NCBI RefSeq assembly: GCF_034190915.1
Contig: NW_026947485.1
Span: forward strand, 35,849,519-35,913,518
Length of the DNA: 64,000 nt
Source: Cavia porcellus
Lineage: Eukaryota; Chordata; Mammalia; Rodentia; Caviidae
Reading direction: 5' to 3'
Part shown: piece after piece, positions 48,609 through 62,132 of the stretch
Layout: each line of letters opens with the position of its first letter
Position numbering within the stretch: the first letter of the stretch is position 1
Program-made: the position numbers and the translations under genes
The notes under the pieces: generated by a model
The model's input: the letters and a program-made list of their open reading frames with translations, nothing else
The model's database searches: none
What the model was told of the DNA's origin: nothing

Positions 48609-49518
48609 CTCAGTTGTACTTCTAGCCAGAGATGACTTTTTTTGACTCCACTCAAGTGGAGTTTGTTGTTTGGATGGTGTAACACTCATAATGGGTGATA
48701 GTCTGCTGTTAGCTTGACTAGTTCTTTGAGTTGTTCTTCAGCAGGTGTACTTGAGGTCAGCATTCCTATCTGATGACACTAAAGGCCTTTAACGTTTTTT
48801 GTGATATAATGGTAGACAACATAGCAGTCAGCATTCATTGTGTTAGTAATAGTTGTCTATGCAGTTAGTCTTCAGTTGTATTTTTTTTAAGTCATCTAAC
48901 AAAATGTATGTGGAAATGAAAAGCAGGCACTTTTTGGAAATACTTGGCTTCTAAAGTATAGTTATGGAAATTTCATTGTAGTTCCAGTAGAAACATCATT
49001 AATGAAATGGTGAATAATTATTAAGAATGTCAGGAAAGCTTGAAATTGAGTTGTTTTATTAGAAAGAGGCTGTTTACAGTTTATTCTGAAGGCTAATATT
49101 CATATACTGTAATATGAGGTAAAATTAAAAAGTTTAGTAGAAGACAAATACATTTCAGATACTTTCTTCCTATGTATTGCAATTTCTAATAGCTTCATTA
49201 TATATTATAAGAGATACAAGTGAACTATTACATCGTTTTAAACAATGGCCTTGTTTCTATTAGGTTTAGTTTTGCATTTTAAAGGAAAAGCAGAAATCCT
49301 CGCCACTGGGCTTAACATCTAATGAACAGTTTAGTACAAAATAAAATAAGAGCCTTTTAAAATAAATAAATAAAGCCATAGTTTTTTAAAATTAAGAGCC
49401 ATAGAAATTAACGACCCCACAGCTGTGTTGGACTTCTAATGTGTTAGACAGGGCTTTAAGAGAGCTACCTTGACCTCAAGAAGTATGAATTAATGGATCT
49501 TGTGAAAAAAAAAAATTA

Positions 49519-49617
49519 GGGGCCAGGGATGTAACTCAGGGGCACAGCACCTGCCTGGCAGTGTGAAGTCCTGAGTTTGATTTCTGGTACAAAGAAAACC
49601 AAACCAAACAAAAAACC
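49519..49617 (+). mobile_element. ID-like SINE
   Basis: It begins GGGGCCAGGGATGTAACTCA, followed by AGCACCTGCCTGGCAGTGTG, then CCTGAGTTTGATTTCTGGTA (B-box region) and an A-rich tail with AACC repeats. It is moderately diverged, and a target-site duplication was not found. Confidence 0.8.
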
Positions 49618-50275
49618 AGGATTTTCACTTTGGCACTAATCATTCACTTTAATTCTCTTTTCCTCTCCTTCCCTTCATCCTTTTCTCTTTCGTGCCCTCT
49701 TGCTAGTATTTCACTGTAGTATCTGGGTACTCTCTCAGGGTCTATATTTAGGGAAAGGGTCCTTTTTCGTGTGTGCCTGTACACATAATGAATGACTTTT
49801 GTATTCCTGAGAGCTTCTGGAGTTGTGGCAGCTAAGTGATTGTCATTACATGGCTTCTTCTGTCTTCTGAGTGGAGAGTGTATGAGAATAGCTATATCCG
49901 TATTTTTTTCTGCTCTGAAGTTACCTTATTATACTTGCCATGTGTATTGGCAGAACTAAAATGGTGGGAAAGTTTTCTCTGAATTTAAAGCTCAGACTCA
50001 AAGAAGATTCTAAGACATGAAAGTAAAAGAGGCATCAGTGAAACCAACAAAAAGCTGTAAAACAGATTACCATATATAACTGTATTTAGAGGAGAGTTTT
50101 AAGAGGAGATTTCTGAATATTGCATAATTTGCCTTATTACCAAAAATATTTTCTTTTCACTTTGATCGATTAATTCAGCTTGTAAGAAAGTGCAATAATG
50201 CAGTATTGCCTAAAATGGCAGTAATAATTTTTGTCCCTCACCAGGTTGTCTGAAGCACTGGAAAATTAAAAACAA

Positions 50276-50347
50276 CCTAAGTGTATACTTTTATATTTTT
50301 CTTTGTTCTCACCTAAGTATATATTTTTATATTTTTCTTTTTTCCTT
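50276..50347. repeat. 36-bp imperfect tandem duplication
   Basis: CCTAAGTGTATACTTTTATA then TTTTTCTTTGTTCTCA is followed by CCTAAGTATATATTTTTATA then TTTTTCTTTTTTCCTT. Confidence 0.75.
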
Positions 50348-51865
50348 AAGATTTCTACAGCAGACCTATCAGTGTAATATATTTCAGTATATTTTCTTAG
50401 ATGCCTTTTAAGTGAATCTCAGCAGTAAACACTAGTACAAAATAAAAACTTTTGCCATCTACTGAATACCTATCAGAAATGCTACTTTTGATTTTTGTTC
50501 TTGGATCAAGTCTTTGGTATTCTGTTTCTGCCCTCACACACTGTCTCACCAACATCCTTGGCTGTAAGAGCCACAGCAGAAAGGGTCAATTTGAAGGAAG
50601 CTGCTAGTGCTTATAGAAATAAGGACAAGATCTAAGAACACAAGGAAATAAAAAAGAAATGTGCATGGGTTGGGTTCCTCAGTAATTTCAAATGACTGCA
50701 ACTGGATTTTTTCTTTATATTTTATAGATGTGTATTTTCAAAGATTGTCTGTTCTACCAATTGCTTTTGGCTAAACTTGTTTTTAATAATTTTTTTATCT
50801 TCCTTGTTATTGTTCCAAATTCTCCAGATCTCTAGTTAATCTTGCTCTTTTTGTTGTCATTCACCATTTCTTTGTGGAATTTTCTTAACATATAATGAAA
50901 TTAAATGTCATTTGCAACTCAGATTTAATTTTCCTTCTTATGGAAAATTAAATCTTGAAATTCTGCCTTATGTTATTTTTGTCTCATTGTGGTTTTTTCC
51001 CATGAGTAGTAATGAAAGCAGTCAATAAAAGCCCATCACTGACTCTATGATTATACAGAGGGTTTGCAATAATGTATATTGGAAATGTCTTTGAAATCCT
51101 TCTCCTCATTGGAAGGTGCCACAGCTTAGGCTTTATGGCCTTCTAATGTTAGACGGTAATCTCATTTAGCATTTTCCCAAAGTGAAAAGAGTGCATTAGG
51201 ACAGCATAACAAGCATGGTAGATCAATACAAAGGCAGGGTTTTACCCTTGCAGATTAATCCAAGAAAAATGTACCATCGTCTCCTCTAGGAACTGGGGAA
51301 CAATTATGTGGATTTCCACTAATCTTCCCCTCCCTTTCCATCTAATCATCAATACAGGTTGAAAAGTGTACAAAAAGGATTTCAGATGATAGCTGCACCC
51401 ACCCGGCCCCCACACACACTAAGAACAGACTACCAGATAGGAAATCAAGGCCTCTGGAAGCAAGTAGTAATACTGATCTGTGGTGAAAAAAGTATATTTT
51501 GACACATTCCAACTCATAGATAATTCAAGTACTTTAACATGCATGACTAATAATGCAACTCAAGGTAAATCCTTATATACAGTTTATATTATCTCTTTCT
51601 GTATAACATTACTTTTTTCTCTATAACTTCCATTACCTATTTCTAAGGAGTCCAGGCTATTAATAAGAATTATTTCATTGCAAAATAGTCTTTATAGTAG
51701 AAAAAACATTACATATTATATATATATATCTTTAATGTGCAGATCTTCACTTTATTGCTTCTACTTCTTGTGTATTAATGGAGAAAGACCGTGTATTCGG
51801 TGAGGGTCGTTCTAGTCATTCTTTCTCATCCTGTTTTCCCCACATTTAAATCTAAGATACAGCCA

Positions 51866-52015
51866 GGCATAGTGGTGTACATCTGTAACCCCAGCACTTG
51901 GGAAGCTGAGACAGGAGGATTATTGCGAGTTCAAGACCAGGCTGGTCTATAAAGTGAGTTCAAGGCCAGCCTGAACTGCCTTTTTGAGATACTGTCTCAA
52001 AAAGAAAAAAATGAA
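51866..52015 (+). mobile_element. B1-like SINE with internal duplication
   Basis: It contains GCCAGGCATAGTGGTGTACA (A box), CCCCAGCACTTGGGAAGCTG, GCGAGTTCAAGACCAGGCTG (B box), then GTGAGTTCAAGGCCAGCCTG (duplicated block) and CTGTCTCAAAAAG with an A-rich tail. This is the best preserved 7SL-derived copy in the window. Confidence 0.88.
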
Positions 52016-53199
52016 ATAAATAAATCTATGATACATTACAGACAACAAGGGTTGTCAGCACTAGTATAGAATCTCACTCTGCTTTCAGTGAACTGTTAAA
52101 GTCATTAGTCATATCTTTGCCACATTCAGTTGACCTGATGCTTAGTCATATATTGGACATTTATCCAATCTTGGGTCTTGCTGTAGTGAGTTAGTCAGCA
52201 GTACTTGTGCCTGCGCTCTTGTAAGCACAGCTGACTCCTTCTAAATGCTGATATTCATGGTAGGGGATTACGGAAGTCTATATCCAGAAACATTCACAGA
52301 CATCTAAACTTAAAAATCTTAAAAAGAATCGAAACTCCTGGGATTGCATTTAAATTCTGTTCTTGGGTATTTGACAAAGCAGTGAAGGTAATGAATGAAA
52401 AAGCAAAAGTAACATTATGTAAAATTTGTGGGGGGACCCCCCCCCCATGCCTGCTTTCTTTAGAGCATAGTAGGAAGTAAATTCCCTCAAGGACCTGTAA
52501 CATGGTTTGCATTTCTATTCCAGGAAAATATATATTAGCTTAGTGTGTTGGATAAAAGTAATGAGGAGACAAATTGTCACCCAGGGGTTTCCATATTGAT
52601 GGAAAATATTCCCCCTGTGTTCTCTAGGGGTTTTTTAGAACCCATTAAATTTAGACTAATGCTATTTCAAGATTACATGGAAATAACAAATTTAAAATTC
52701 AAAGATAGAACTGTTAAAGACTGGAAGCATTTTGTACTAAAAGTAATTTGAAAAAATGTGAATTCCTAGATTTAAAGGAATAATTTTATGTATTTTCTTT
52801 TGTGTGTGTTTAGTTCTTATAATCCAAGTTCTCCTACCATATGAACAGGAATCTTTTATTTTCATATACACATAATATATATTTAGTTATTTTATTATGA
52901 GTGAGTATTATGAGCTCTTGGAAACATTTACATTTAGTATAGCATGTTAACTGTAAATAATCTAAAATTTGAGATTTTTTGAAAATATAATTACAGAACT
53001 TTAACCTAGAGAATTTTACTGTTTTCCTTTAACCTATTAGTATTCATTCAGCAAATTTATTGTAAGACTTCTGTAACATGAGTACTGTATCTAATAGCCA
53101 ATGTCAAAAAAAAAGTAAGAATCCAAGAATTTGCATTCTAGTAAATGTAAGCTAGTAAATTGCACTAGACCATACTGTAATCAGTGTCATATGCATGGT

Positions 53200-53420
53200 G
53201 AGGGACATTAATACAGGACCAGAGGATTACTTTAAAAGGAATGATAGACTCTACCAGGAGAGGGAAGCTAATGAAAACTACAGTAGGTTACACTTGAGCT
53301 AAGCATTGAAAGATGAGGAAGTATTTTCCTGATATTTAGGTGTGGGTAGAGTTTGGGGGCAGAGTTTTCCCAAAGTCAAGAGTAACATGAATAAAGAGGT
53401 AAGGAGAAATATGTGAGGTG
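53200..53420 (-). repeat. L2-like LINE fragment
   Basis: The sequence around AAGCATTGAAAGATGAGGAA and AGAGTAACATGAATAAAG resembles the reverse complement of the 3' part of L2. It is diverged and its boundaries are uncertain. Confidence 0.4.
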
Positions 53421-54086
53421 ACCCTGAATTTGACATGTGCAGGCTGCTCCAGCAGTGTTTGGGCAGGGATAGAGGCTCAGGAGGAAGCCGGAACCCCAAC
53501 AGGAACAACTGTGCATGTTGCCTTGTATTCTCAAGAAGTAGTAGTGGAGGTACTGGTTTCGATTTACTTAGTAAAGGAACCCACTGGCAGACATGTGTAA
53601 AGAGCAAAAATTAAGGGACAGAGACTAGTTAGGAAGTCATAACTTGAATCTAGGACAAAGGCAATTTGGAATTAGTAGGTATGGAGGAGGAGCGGCAGAT
53701 TATAGAGATCTCCAGCATTGTGACCAGCTGGATGTGGGAATGGGAGAAAGGAGTTAGGGCTCTCTGATTTCTGCCTCAGGGCTCCAGGAAGCACAGGACT
53801 GCCCCCATTCATAGAGTTTGGGTTTGAGTTTAGGAGAGGAGTTTATAGTATCCAGAATAACTTACAGTGGAATCAGCCAGTGGAACTAGTTTACTAGAAT
53901 TTATTTACTCTACATTTTTATCATGGGAAAAAATTGGAGATGTTTCTTTAAAATGTGAAGAAAATTATTAAGTGTTTCCCTAAATTTGCAACACTTTTAT
54001 CTTCTTTAACATTTTATGTATTCTGTCTTGGCATTGTATTCTGAATGAAGCCCATTTGCCTCAGTAGTCTCTGTTTCTGTTTTCAG

Positions 54087-54222
54087 GAGATATGAGTATC
54101 ATCCAGTCTGTGCAGATCTGCAGGCCAAAATCCTCCAGTGTTACCGTGAGAACACCCACCAGACCCTCAGCTGCTCCGCTCTGGCTAACCAGTACATGCA
54201 CTGTGTCAATCATGCCAAACAG
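54087..54222 (+). CDS. CHCHD3: CHCHD3 (MIC19) penultimate exon, CHCH domain with twin CX9C
   Basis: This 136-nt coding exon follows a strong acceptor (CTGTTTCTGTTTTCAG) and ends at a GTAGGT donor. Its first base completes the Lys codon begun at 3403-3404, and 45 codons then follow, ending in phase 0 after NHAKQ. The peptide contains two CX9C motifs: VC-ADLQAKILQ-C and SC-SALANQYMH-C, joined by a short YRENTHQTLS linker. In the CHCH family these four cysteines form two disulfides that pair antiparallel helices, and MIA40 oxidises them during import into the intermembrane space. All four cysteines are present and the frame is open. Compared with human CHCHD3 from memory, a few positions differ (Tyr after RYE, Ser before the third Cys, Asn in ALANQ), consistent with an intact orthologue. 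Only the terminal exon, expected to encode roughly SMLEKGG and the 3' UTR, is missing from the window. Confidence 0.97.
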
Positions 54223-54432
54223 GTAGGTGTGTGAGCCGAGCTGCCTGGAGCACCAGGGGAGTAGAAAGCCCAGTACTTTGGAGCAGGGGTAAGGATTTAT
54301 ATGTATAGAAAATCTTTATAAACTCAGAGTCCTCCTCATTAAGAATTACTGTAATGAGTTGGTTAGTTCTTACCTTTACCTTCTATCTGTATCATTCTAA
54401 GAGAGTCTGGATTCTTTTTTTGTTAAACTAAT

Positions 54433-54471
54433 TTACTTGTAGAGAAAAAGATTACTTGTAGAGAAAAAGAT
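54433..54471. repeat. 19-bp perfect tandem duplication
   Basis: TTACTTGTAGAGAAAAAGA occurs twice without a gap (54433-54451 and 54452-54470). About 50 bp further on, GGTCATTACCTCAC recurs at a 34-bp spacing (54522 and 54556). Confidence 0.9.
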
Positions 54472-55706
54472 TTAATCATCAGCTCTGAGCCTTTTTGCTT
54501 GCTAATACTTATCATCCCCAAGGTCATTACCTCACGCTCCTGGACCTTACCTCCTGGTCATTACCTCACACTCCTACTTCAGTGTGACACTGGTATCTCA
54601 TATACAGTATTCAAAACCAGCAAAAAGGAAGGGCATAAATAAGTATCTAGCAACTTTGAGTCCATAAGCAGTAGATAGTCTTACACTTTACAAGTTTGAT
54701 TTGAAGCTACTCAGTTAAGTAGGAAAAGGGAGACCAAAGGTAGAATTTTTGAAAGAATTACCCTTGCTTTCATGTATTTCTTCTGGCCATTCATTTCAGA
54801 ATAATATGATGTTTACAGGACATGTGTTTTCTGTAATTTATGTACTTTGGAAAGCTAATGATGACCTTAAAGCAAATTAACAATTGTAACAGGTCACCTA
54901 ATTGCCTGTCATTTAGCCGCTGTTACAGTTGGATGTAGGTGGTTCTGAGAAACAGAAATTGTTAGAAACCGTGGTTCTTTCTGCTGACAAATTCCCTAAA
55001 GTCAACCTTCTAACCTAAATAAATCTAGTGTTTGAGTTACACAGCATGACTTTCTGTAGTCCAGTTTGTTATAGTTATAATAATACCACTTACTGTAAAT
55101 TTTTAACACTCAATAAATATCTGACAGGAGAGTTGGTATTGTCTGGATAGCTGAAAAACAACAGTAACACTAGTGAAAAAATAGCCTTAAGATTAAAAGC
55201 CCATTTTGTCTTTAAAAGCTTCATGGCTTGCAGCTTTTGTCTGTTTCTTGCTTATAGCAGCACTTGTGTAACTCTTAGCATGTGCCAAGGATTCTTTTCT
55301 TTAAAGGTTTTGGTAGATGCTATGTTGCTAATGTTAGTACATTTTACTTGTCAAAAATAGCTTCTGATATGCCTTTTTTTCTTTTTTTATACTCTTAACA
55401 AGCCCCAAACCTTACTCTTAATGCTACCTGAAGCACTTGGGCCTTTCATATTGACTCCTGGGTTTAGTGCCTTATTGACTAGTGGATGGTTGGTAGAACG
55501 AATAGCTGTGACAGAGTGCTTGTTTTGACACTGGTATCGCATATACAGCTGAAAGGATAACTGCAAAGGCGTTTGGAGCATTGACTCCAACCTGCTTGCT
55601 TAGGTCATGTTAAATCATCTGATTGTCCCATGAGATGAGTGATGTATGTTTATAGAATGAAGCAAAATTAGCATGTGATAAATGGAAGTATGCCACATGG
55701 TACAAT

Positions 55707-55830
55707 AGAATTAGAACCTTGCAGGTCTGAGTTGTGTCCAAACCTTGTCTTGTACTAGGTCTGTGACCTTGAGATGTGATTTTTCTTGCCTGTGAATTGT
55801 TGTAATATTGTGAGGATTATACTTCTAGAA
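55707..55830 (+). repeat. MIR-like SINE
   Basis: The core shows TGTACTAGGTCTGTGACCTT, then CTTGCCTGTGAATTGTTGTA and TTGTGAGGATTATAC, the usual MIR order in forward orientation. Confidence 0.6.
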
Positions 55831-56154
55831 AGTACTGAATCTAATCTTTTTCTCTTCTTTCCTCATTTGTGTTATTTTATACTGAAACTAGGCAGATCAT
55901 ACAAAAGCATTAAATTATTGATAATTCCAACAGAGACCTTTCCTCTTCCTCATTCCTGATCTGCCAATGATTTGGTATTATTTACAGTTAATATGTTTGA
56001 AGTACTTTTGTGGTCACAGCTTTTATGTTCAGTTACTAGGGAACTATAAGGTAATGGTAAAAAGATAAAGATACACAAAACATTCATTGTAATAGGAAAT
56101 GGGCAAGCACCAAAAACAGCATCACTTACCTTTCTTCAGTATGTAACATTTCAA

Positions 56155-56290
56155 GGTCATTTCACATCTATTCTCTTGGCTTTTTATGACAACTCAAGAT
56201 GTAAATACAGATGGTTTTATTTTCACCATTTTATAGTTGAGAGCACTGAAACCCAGGGAAATTCCTGATGGCAAATTTAACAACTAGATC
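56155..56290 (-). repeat. MIR-like SINE remnant
   Basis: CATTTCACATCTATTCTCTT, then ATTTTCACCATTTTATAGTT and GAGCACTGAAACCCAGGGAA, the reverse of the MIR base-count region and core. Confidence 0.5.
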
Positions 56291-58775
56291 AAATGTACCT
56301 TGCCATAAAAATGACACAAGAAACATTTTTTTTAGAATAGAGTAGTGTTTGGTTTTTAAACAAAAATGGAATAAAATTCAGTGGTAGGTTCAGTGTTGAC
56401 CTCATAGGGAAATCTGATTCAGTTCTCGTCCAATTTGATTTTTGATCAGAGTCATGGAAAGAATTAAGTTCGTGGACTGAGATGCCACTGTAGCCACTCT
56501 TCCTATCATATCAGGTTGACCGTTGCTCCTGGTGAAGTTTGTGTAATCTTATGATCCCAGTCCACCCCTTTGTTGGGAGAGAAGTTGGCAGTATGTGATC
56601 TGTGCTACTGTGGCACTTCCTGATGGACCACCTTCCTTACACTTTTGGTTAGATCCAAAGAAAAGGCCAGACATGTCAACATGACAACAGCCCATTAGGT
56701 CCCATTGTCCATTTCCGACATATACAAGGTTTCCCTTGTGGAATAATGCCAGGAGCCAAATCCACTCCACTTTTAAATGACTCATAAGACCCTGCTTTCA
56801 CGGGCTCCCTCAGGCACTACTGTGGAGACTAATAGATTTTACTGGTAGGAGAATTTCCGCATGTGCCTTAGCTTTACGTTTCCTTTCTTCATATTCATCT
56901 CAATCACATCACATCAATCTTTAGCTATTCTTAAACAATTTCTTGTGGGTTGACATGAGACATTTTGACTGTTATTTCTAGTATATTAAGTTATGTGTTC
57001 TTCATTAGGGTAAAGGGATATTAAATTGCTTTAATTATCATTTCGAAGACTTAAAAGCTACCGGGTAGCTATATGAGTCAACATTTAAAAATGAAGCAAT
57101 TCACACAGACTTCTGTGTCTCTTTTTTTGTCATATTTCATTAACCTCATAATTCTTAGTTTTCCAATATTGAGTTATTTCTCCTTAAGATTCCTGTTCCA
57201 TCTCAGTACACTTGCTTCACTTGGGACCATGAAAAGAAAAGAGCAAGGAAAGCCTGTAATATTTGTCAATCAGTGAACCAAAATGTGCTCAAGTAAGAGG
57301 TATAGACAGTTAGCTTCCAGATCTGTATTGCCTCTGCTCACTAGAAAACAGGGTTATTGGGGAAAGCTGTTGCTGGCACCCTAATCTAATCATGGTGACT
57401 AGAGTTTAGGTTTCTTTTTTGATGAACTGAGGGTTTGAAATAGGAGATTCATGAGTGCCTTCTAGAAACTGCTGTTATTCTAGGACTGACTCTGCTTTCG
57501 GATGAGAGGAAAACATAAGCACATGTGTTCATGGGCACACTCAGGTGATGTGACTCCTTTAATAACAGCCAGCGTCCTTACTTTTGAGACTTCCAGATAT
57601 TTGCGACTTTCCCTCCTAGATTTTGCTTACCCTAAAACTTAGAAAGATAAATTATACTTGCAGTTGGTTTGTCTGCTGCCTGGCCCCCCACAGTGACATA
57701 CCCTTCCCTTAAGTTCACACTCCTGCTGGCCTTAGAGAATTCAAGGCCAAGGAAAAGACAGGGAGGTGACAAAAACAGTCTCTCAGGTTCTTCATTTCAG
57801 TAAAGTGTAGAGTATTTATCACAGTGCTGCCTGGCAGAAGGTAGACTGCTGGCTAATACACCACACTGAAAAAATGCAGAACATGTTGGCCAGCCCTGGC
57901 TCATGCTATACCGCCTCTAACCCTGTGAGTATTAACCATGGGAGGTAAGGGATTTGGAACATGGAGCAAGGAGCCAGGATCAGAAGAGCAAAGGAAACAC
58001 TAGAATCAGAGGCAAGGGCTATCCTAGAAAGGCCCAAAGACCATGTCAGGCCTGAAGTCTGATGATACAAGAGTGAGGAGTTTGTGAACCAAAGCAGAGA
58101 TTTAAATCAGTAAGTAGGCAGTGGTTAAGTACCTCAAGCAAAGACAAAACTAAGGACATCTAACCCTAACCCCCGCTTTTGAACTTGTGTTTCTTGTTGA
58201 CCTTTAGGAATATTAGAAAACAGTAACCTGGCTGCATTCAGGAGCATGAGGAAAGGCCTTGGTAAATGTGGCTAGATCTCAATGTAACATTAATCCACCC
58301 TAAGACTGGTGCACTTACCCCTTTTCTCATTTCTAAAATATAAATAACATCTCCAATACATGGTTTTCCAGAATAGAAGACCACAGTATTGGTGTATACG
58401 AAGGGATTTCCCTGGCAAATTTCAGTCTCCTTCTTAGTAACAGTGTATTTTATCTCCCCTGTAAATTGGATTTGTGTTTAACCAGGGCTCAGATATTTTC
58501 TTTTATTATTGTAAGTGTGAAGAGTACCTGAAAAACATAGTAGCAGCTTAGAATCAGAATTCTATTTTCCAATTGTCTCATCTGAACTCTGCAAGAGTTC
58601 TGTAAATGATTTAGTGAACCATGCGGTGGGAGCTAAAAGCACCTTATGTTATGGATCATGTAACTAGCCTCACAATTTCCTTTGTAGACTTAACACCCAG
58701 AGAGTGTGATTCCTAAATTTGGAAGAGACCACTCTGCATTCCAGACCCATGGTCTTTCTCTGTAAAATCAGATCC

Positions 58776-58890
58776 TGAATATGGATGCACCTCAGAATCA
58801 CATGAGGTTGGAGATTCTGATTCAGAAGGTTGGAGGTGGGATTTGGGCACCTAAACTGTCACCACACTCCCCTGGAGATTCTGAGAAACC
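58776..58890. mobile_element. MER5-like hAT element remnant
   Basis: ATGCACCTCAGAATCACATG and GATTCTGATTCAGAAGGTT, followed by ACTCCCCTGGAGATTCTGA, follow the near-palindromic layout of MER5-type hAT elements (CAGAATCACCTGGGG near each end). It is diverged. Confidence 0.5.
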
Positions 58891-61800
58891 TAGCTATGGA
58901 ACCCATTGGCTGGACTGTAGTGACATCTTCAGCCTTTCAGGAGTCCAGCTGGCTCTGTGTTCTTCCTCTTTTGGGAGATAAGGAAGTCATCACTGTCTAC
59001 CCATCCAAGAGTTCCGATCACACCAACCCTCAGATTGTATCCTCATGTTCAAGAACACATCGGAAGATGACATGAGAAGTGAGCAGGAGCCCCTAAATAA
59101 AAGTCTTCTCTTCCCCCTCTTCTTACTCCTACTAAGGCGAGTACTGGGCAGGAGCCATTCCTGCTATTCTCGGGCTTCCTGGCTAGCTCACAGTTGTGAC
59201 AGGCCCTCCCTCAGTTCTATGGTCTCCAGGTACCCTGCTCTGCATTGAGGGGTGAGTCCTGATGTATATGCCCACCACCTTCAAAGAGCACAAAGATAAA
59301 TCCAGGTTAACTCTAAGAACACCCGCTAGTGCATGTTTTCATTGTGTTTGAAGCCTTTATCATCATCACCTAAGGATATTTATTAATCTACCAGCTGGGC
59401 TGCACTATACAGGATGACATATGAGCATTTCATAATAGATTTCCTACCCTTCTAGGGGGCAGCCCTTTGAATTTGGAGACATATCAAAGCAAACTAAATG
59501 CCAAGCTTTAAATGTTACCCCAGCCTCTTCCATCATAAAAATCCTTTTCTAAACCACTTTCTGAGACGAATAGTATGCTTTATGACATTTGATCTTTTTG
59601 TAATCTGAGTCTAATAGAAGAAATATTACCATGGTAATAAGTTTTCATTTTTCTTAATAGGTATTTCTTTTCTAGTGCTCATCCTTCAAGAATTAGAACT
59701 GCAATATTGGTGTTCTGTCTGTTATTGCGTCAAGTTGTATAAACAGTTAATTACTTGTAACTTAATTTGAGTTTTACAGAGAGTATTTGTCATAAAAGAT
59801 ATAAAAATAAAACCTAAGCAGAGAAAAGTTAACTTGTGTTTCCTCCAAAGCAAGAACAAAAAACAGACCTGGCTTAGGAGAACAAACAGACAGACACTAA
59901 AGACAAAATAAGTTAGCTAATCAGATTTTCAGGTAGCAAGAAGTGGTGCTCAGTGCACAGGCAAGCTGGCTTTGTGCTTCTCGTAAATTGAATTTATAGA
60001 TTACTTTTACCTCTTACAATTGCCTCATTCTGTCTTTTTCCTCTCCACAGCTCTGTTCTCTTCCTGCCCCCACTTTTTCTGTCTGTTAGTGAAAACTCAG
60101 GTGCCAGTCTGTATCCAGCTCAGGACACACTCCCATGTTGAGTTCCCCGATGTGTTTATGCGTAGACCTGTTCCTGCGTCTTTACTAGCTTGATTAGGAT
60201 CAAAATCTTGGGTCCATGCTGAGTAAGCTCCTCCAAAGAGAAGCACTACATAATATTTTTAAAAACAAAAACAACTTTTCGTTAAAACTGTATCCACCGC
60301 AGGTTGCCATAACTTCACTTAAACATACTGAGATAACTGACACCTTGTGAAGACAGTCCCTGCAAGAAAACTGCAATTCAGGAATCAGTTGGCAAGATTA
60401 CTGTGTAACAAAAATATTTGAGGAAAGCAGTTAAAATCATTTTAATAAGCAAAATGACACATCACCTCAAAGAGGTGAAATGGGCACTGTCCATGTTTGG
60501 CAGTGTGAACTGCCAGTTATTCCACGTACAGTAACAGAAAGAGATTTGGGAAAAGAGCAAAGTTAATCCCTGAAGTGTTCTCACCTTTTTATAATTTACC
60601 TAGTTGTTTACAAAGTTTCTGCAGGCCTAAATATGTGAATGATGAGCAAAGCAAGGAATCTCTTTCTTCACATTAAGATTAAATGTTAGCAGTTCTTTAA
60701 ATGAAGGAAGCAGCTTTCATAACTTGCAAAGCTTCTCCCTCATCTTCAGGGAATTTCCTATGTTAATTTATGCAGTGTTAAATTTATGCAGTGTTGAAAT
60801 TCAGCCCAACAGCATCTCCTTGCAGAACCAATCCAGAGACTATGGGAAAGCCTATAACAAACGTGGAACCCAAGACCCACTGTGTCTGAGCAGGCTTGAC
60901 TGCATAGCTATGATGTAGTAATAACACAGACTGTTTTATCAATTTATTCATCTTTTTAAAAATCCAACTTGATATAATGTCTCTGGCAGCAACAAGGCAG
61001 TTTTGTACCATTTCTGCCACCCATTGCAACTCCGTGCAATTCAACAGCAGATTTATAGACCAGCTGTGGGACTCTCTTCTGGTTTCTCCTGTTTCCAAAG
61101 AGTTGCATACAAATCCAGTGAACCTTTGCACTATGTTTGAGAATTTGGATTGTGATATATGTAGCAGGATGTGTGGTGAATGTGGTTAGAAGGATCATGT
61201 GTTTTATGTTTGTCTACCTACATCCTTGTAGTCTGACTGGGGCCAACTTGTACTGTTGCCCAGAGAGCCTTATATTTTAGTATTACGTGATTTGTCTGAT
61301 AAAGTACCTATTTCTGTTTAAAGATAAAAGATAAATAATCCTTAAACTCTTCAGAAACACTTGAAATATTGCTTTAATTATGTAGTAGTAGCTGCTTTTA
61401 CAACATTTGAAAAGAGGCAGATTGTAACACATATCCTTACAACTTTAGGACCTTAAAATATACAAAGAGGTACAGCTGTGAAATATTGAACAGGCAGGCT
61501 GGCACCAGCTTAAACTTCCCTTGGTGTGTTCAAAAGTGTAGTGAATCTATAACCCCTAAATGCACACTGGGCAAACAGCATCTCTCATAAATAGGCCTCT
61601 GTCCTCAGTGACTAATTATCCCTAGATGGGCTCAGTTAGACCTGTTTGGTTTTGGCTTCCATTTTTAATTTTATAAAGAATGTCAGGGTGAGGTTGTCTG
61701 TACTTCAGAAACTTGCAGAGTGCCCATCCATGTAATAGTGGAAATTTCCGCCTAGATTAAGTCACAAGGGAATGACACAAATGAGATGCTATGACATTGT

Positions 61801-61984
61801 GACAGTGCCAGGAGGTGTCTGAGTCTTGCATGATAGCTGCTCAGTGTTTCATTTTCCCTCCCAACATGGAGCTCTTGTGATGAAAGCCTTGAGACGCCTC
61901 ACATGCTGGTGTGTTACAGAGCAGCCCTGCTGGACAGACTTCTACTTTGTCGTCCCTGTTTCTTCTGGACACAAGTACCATTTT

Positions 61985-62132
61985 TTTGTTTTTTGAGTCA
62001 GGGCCTCACTCTGTAGTTCAGGCGGACCTTGAATTCATTTTGTAGCACAGGCAGACCTCGAGCTTGCAGCAGTTCTCCCGCCTCAGCCCTGCCTGCTGGG
62101 ATTACAGGCGTGCGCCACCATGCCCGGCTTGA
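61985..62132 (-). mobile_element. B1-like SINE with internal duplication
   Basis: The + strand reads TTTTTTGAGTCAGGGCCTCA, GCGGACCTTGAATTCATTTT, then a second GCAGACCTCGAGCTTGCAGC block, CTGGGATTACAGGCGTGCGC and CACCATGCCCGGCTT: the complete reverse of a B1-type element. Its CpGs at the 7SL-like head (GCGTGCGCC) are retained, so it is not very old. Confidence 0.88.

Larger units (their letters stand above)
3405..54086 (+). other. CHCHD3 50.7-kb phase-2 intron
   Basis: This intron separates the two exons, with a GTAAGT donor at 3405 and an AG acceptor at 54085-54086. It holds nearly all the mobile elements listed separately. Between them are long stretches where I see no gene or recognisable repeat, notably 9.6-11.2, 15.8-17.9, 18.1-19.7, 20.9-22.5, 25.0-29.4, 36.9-39.9, 43.75-48.3, 48.65-49.5 and 49.65-51.8 kb. 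Open frames in these stretches are short, lack family resemblance and overlap in several frames, so I do not annotate them as genes. Confidence 0.93.
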
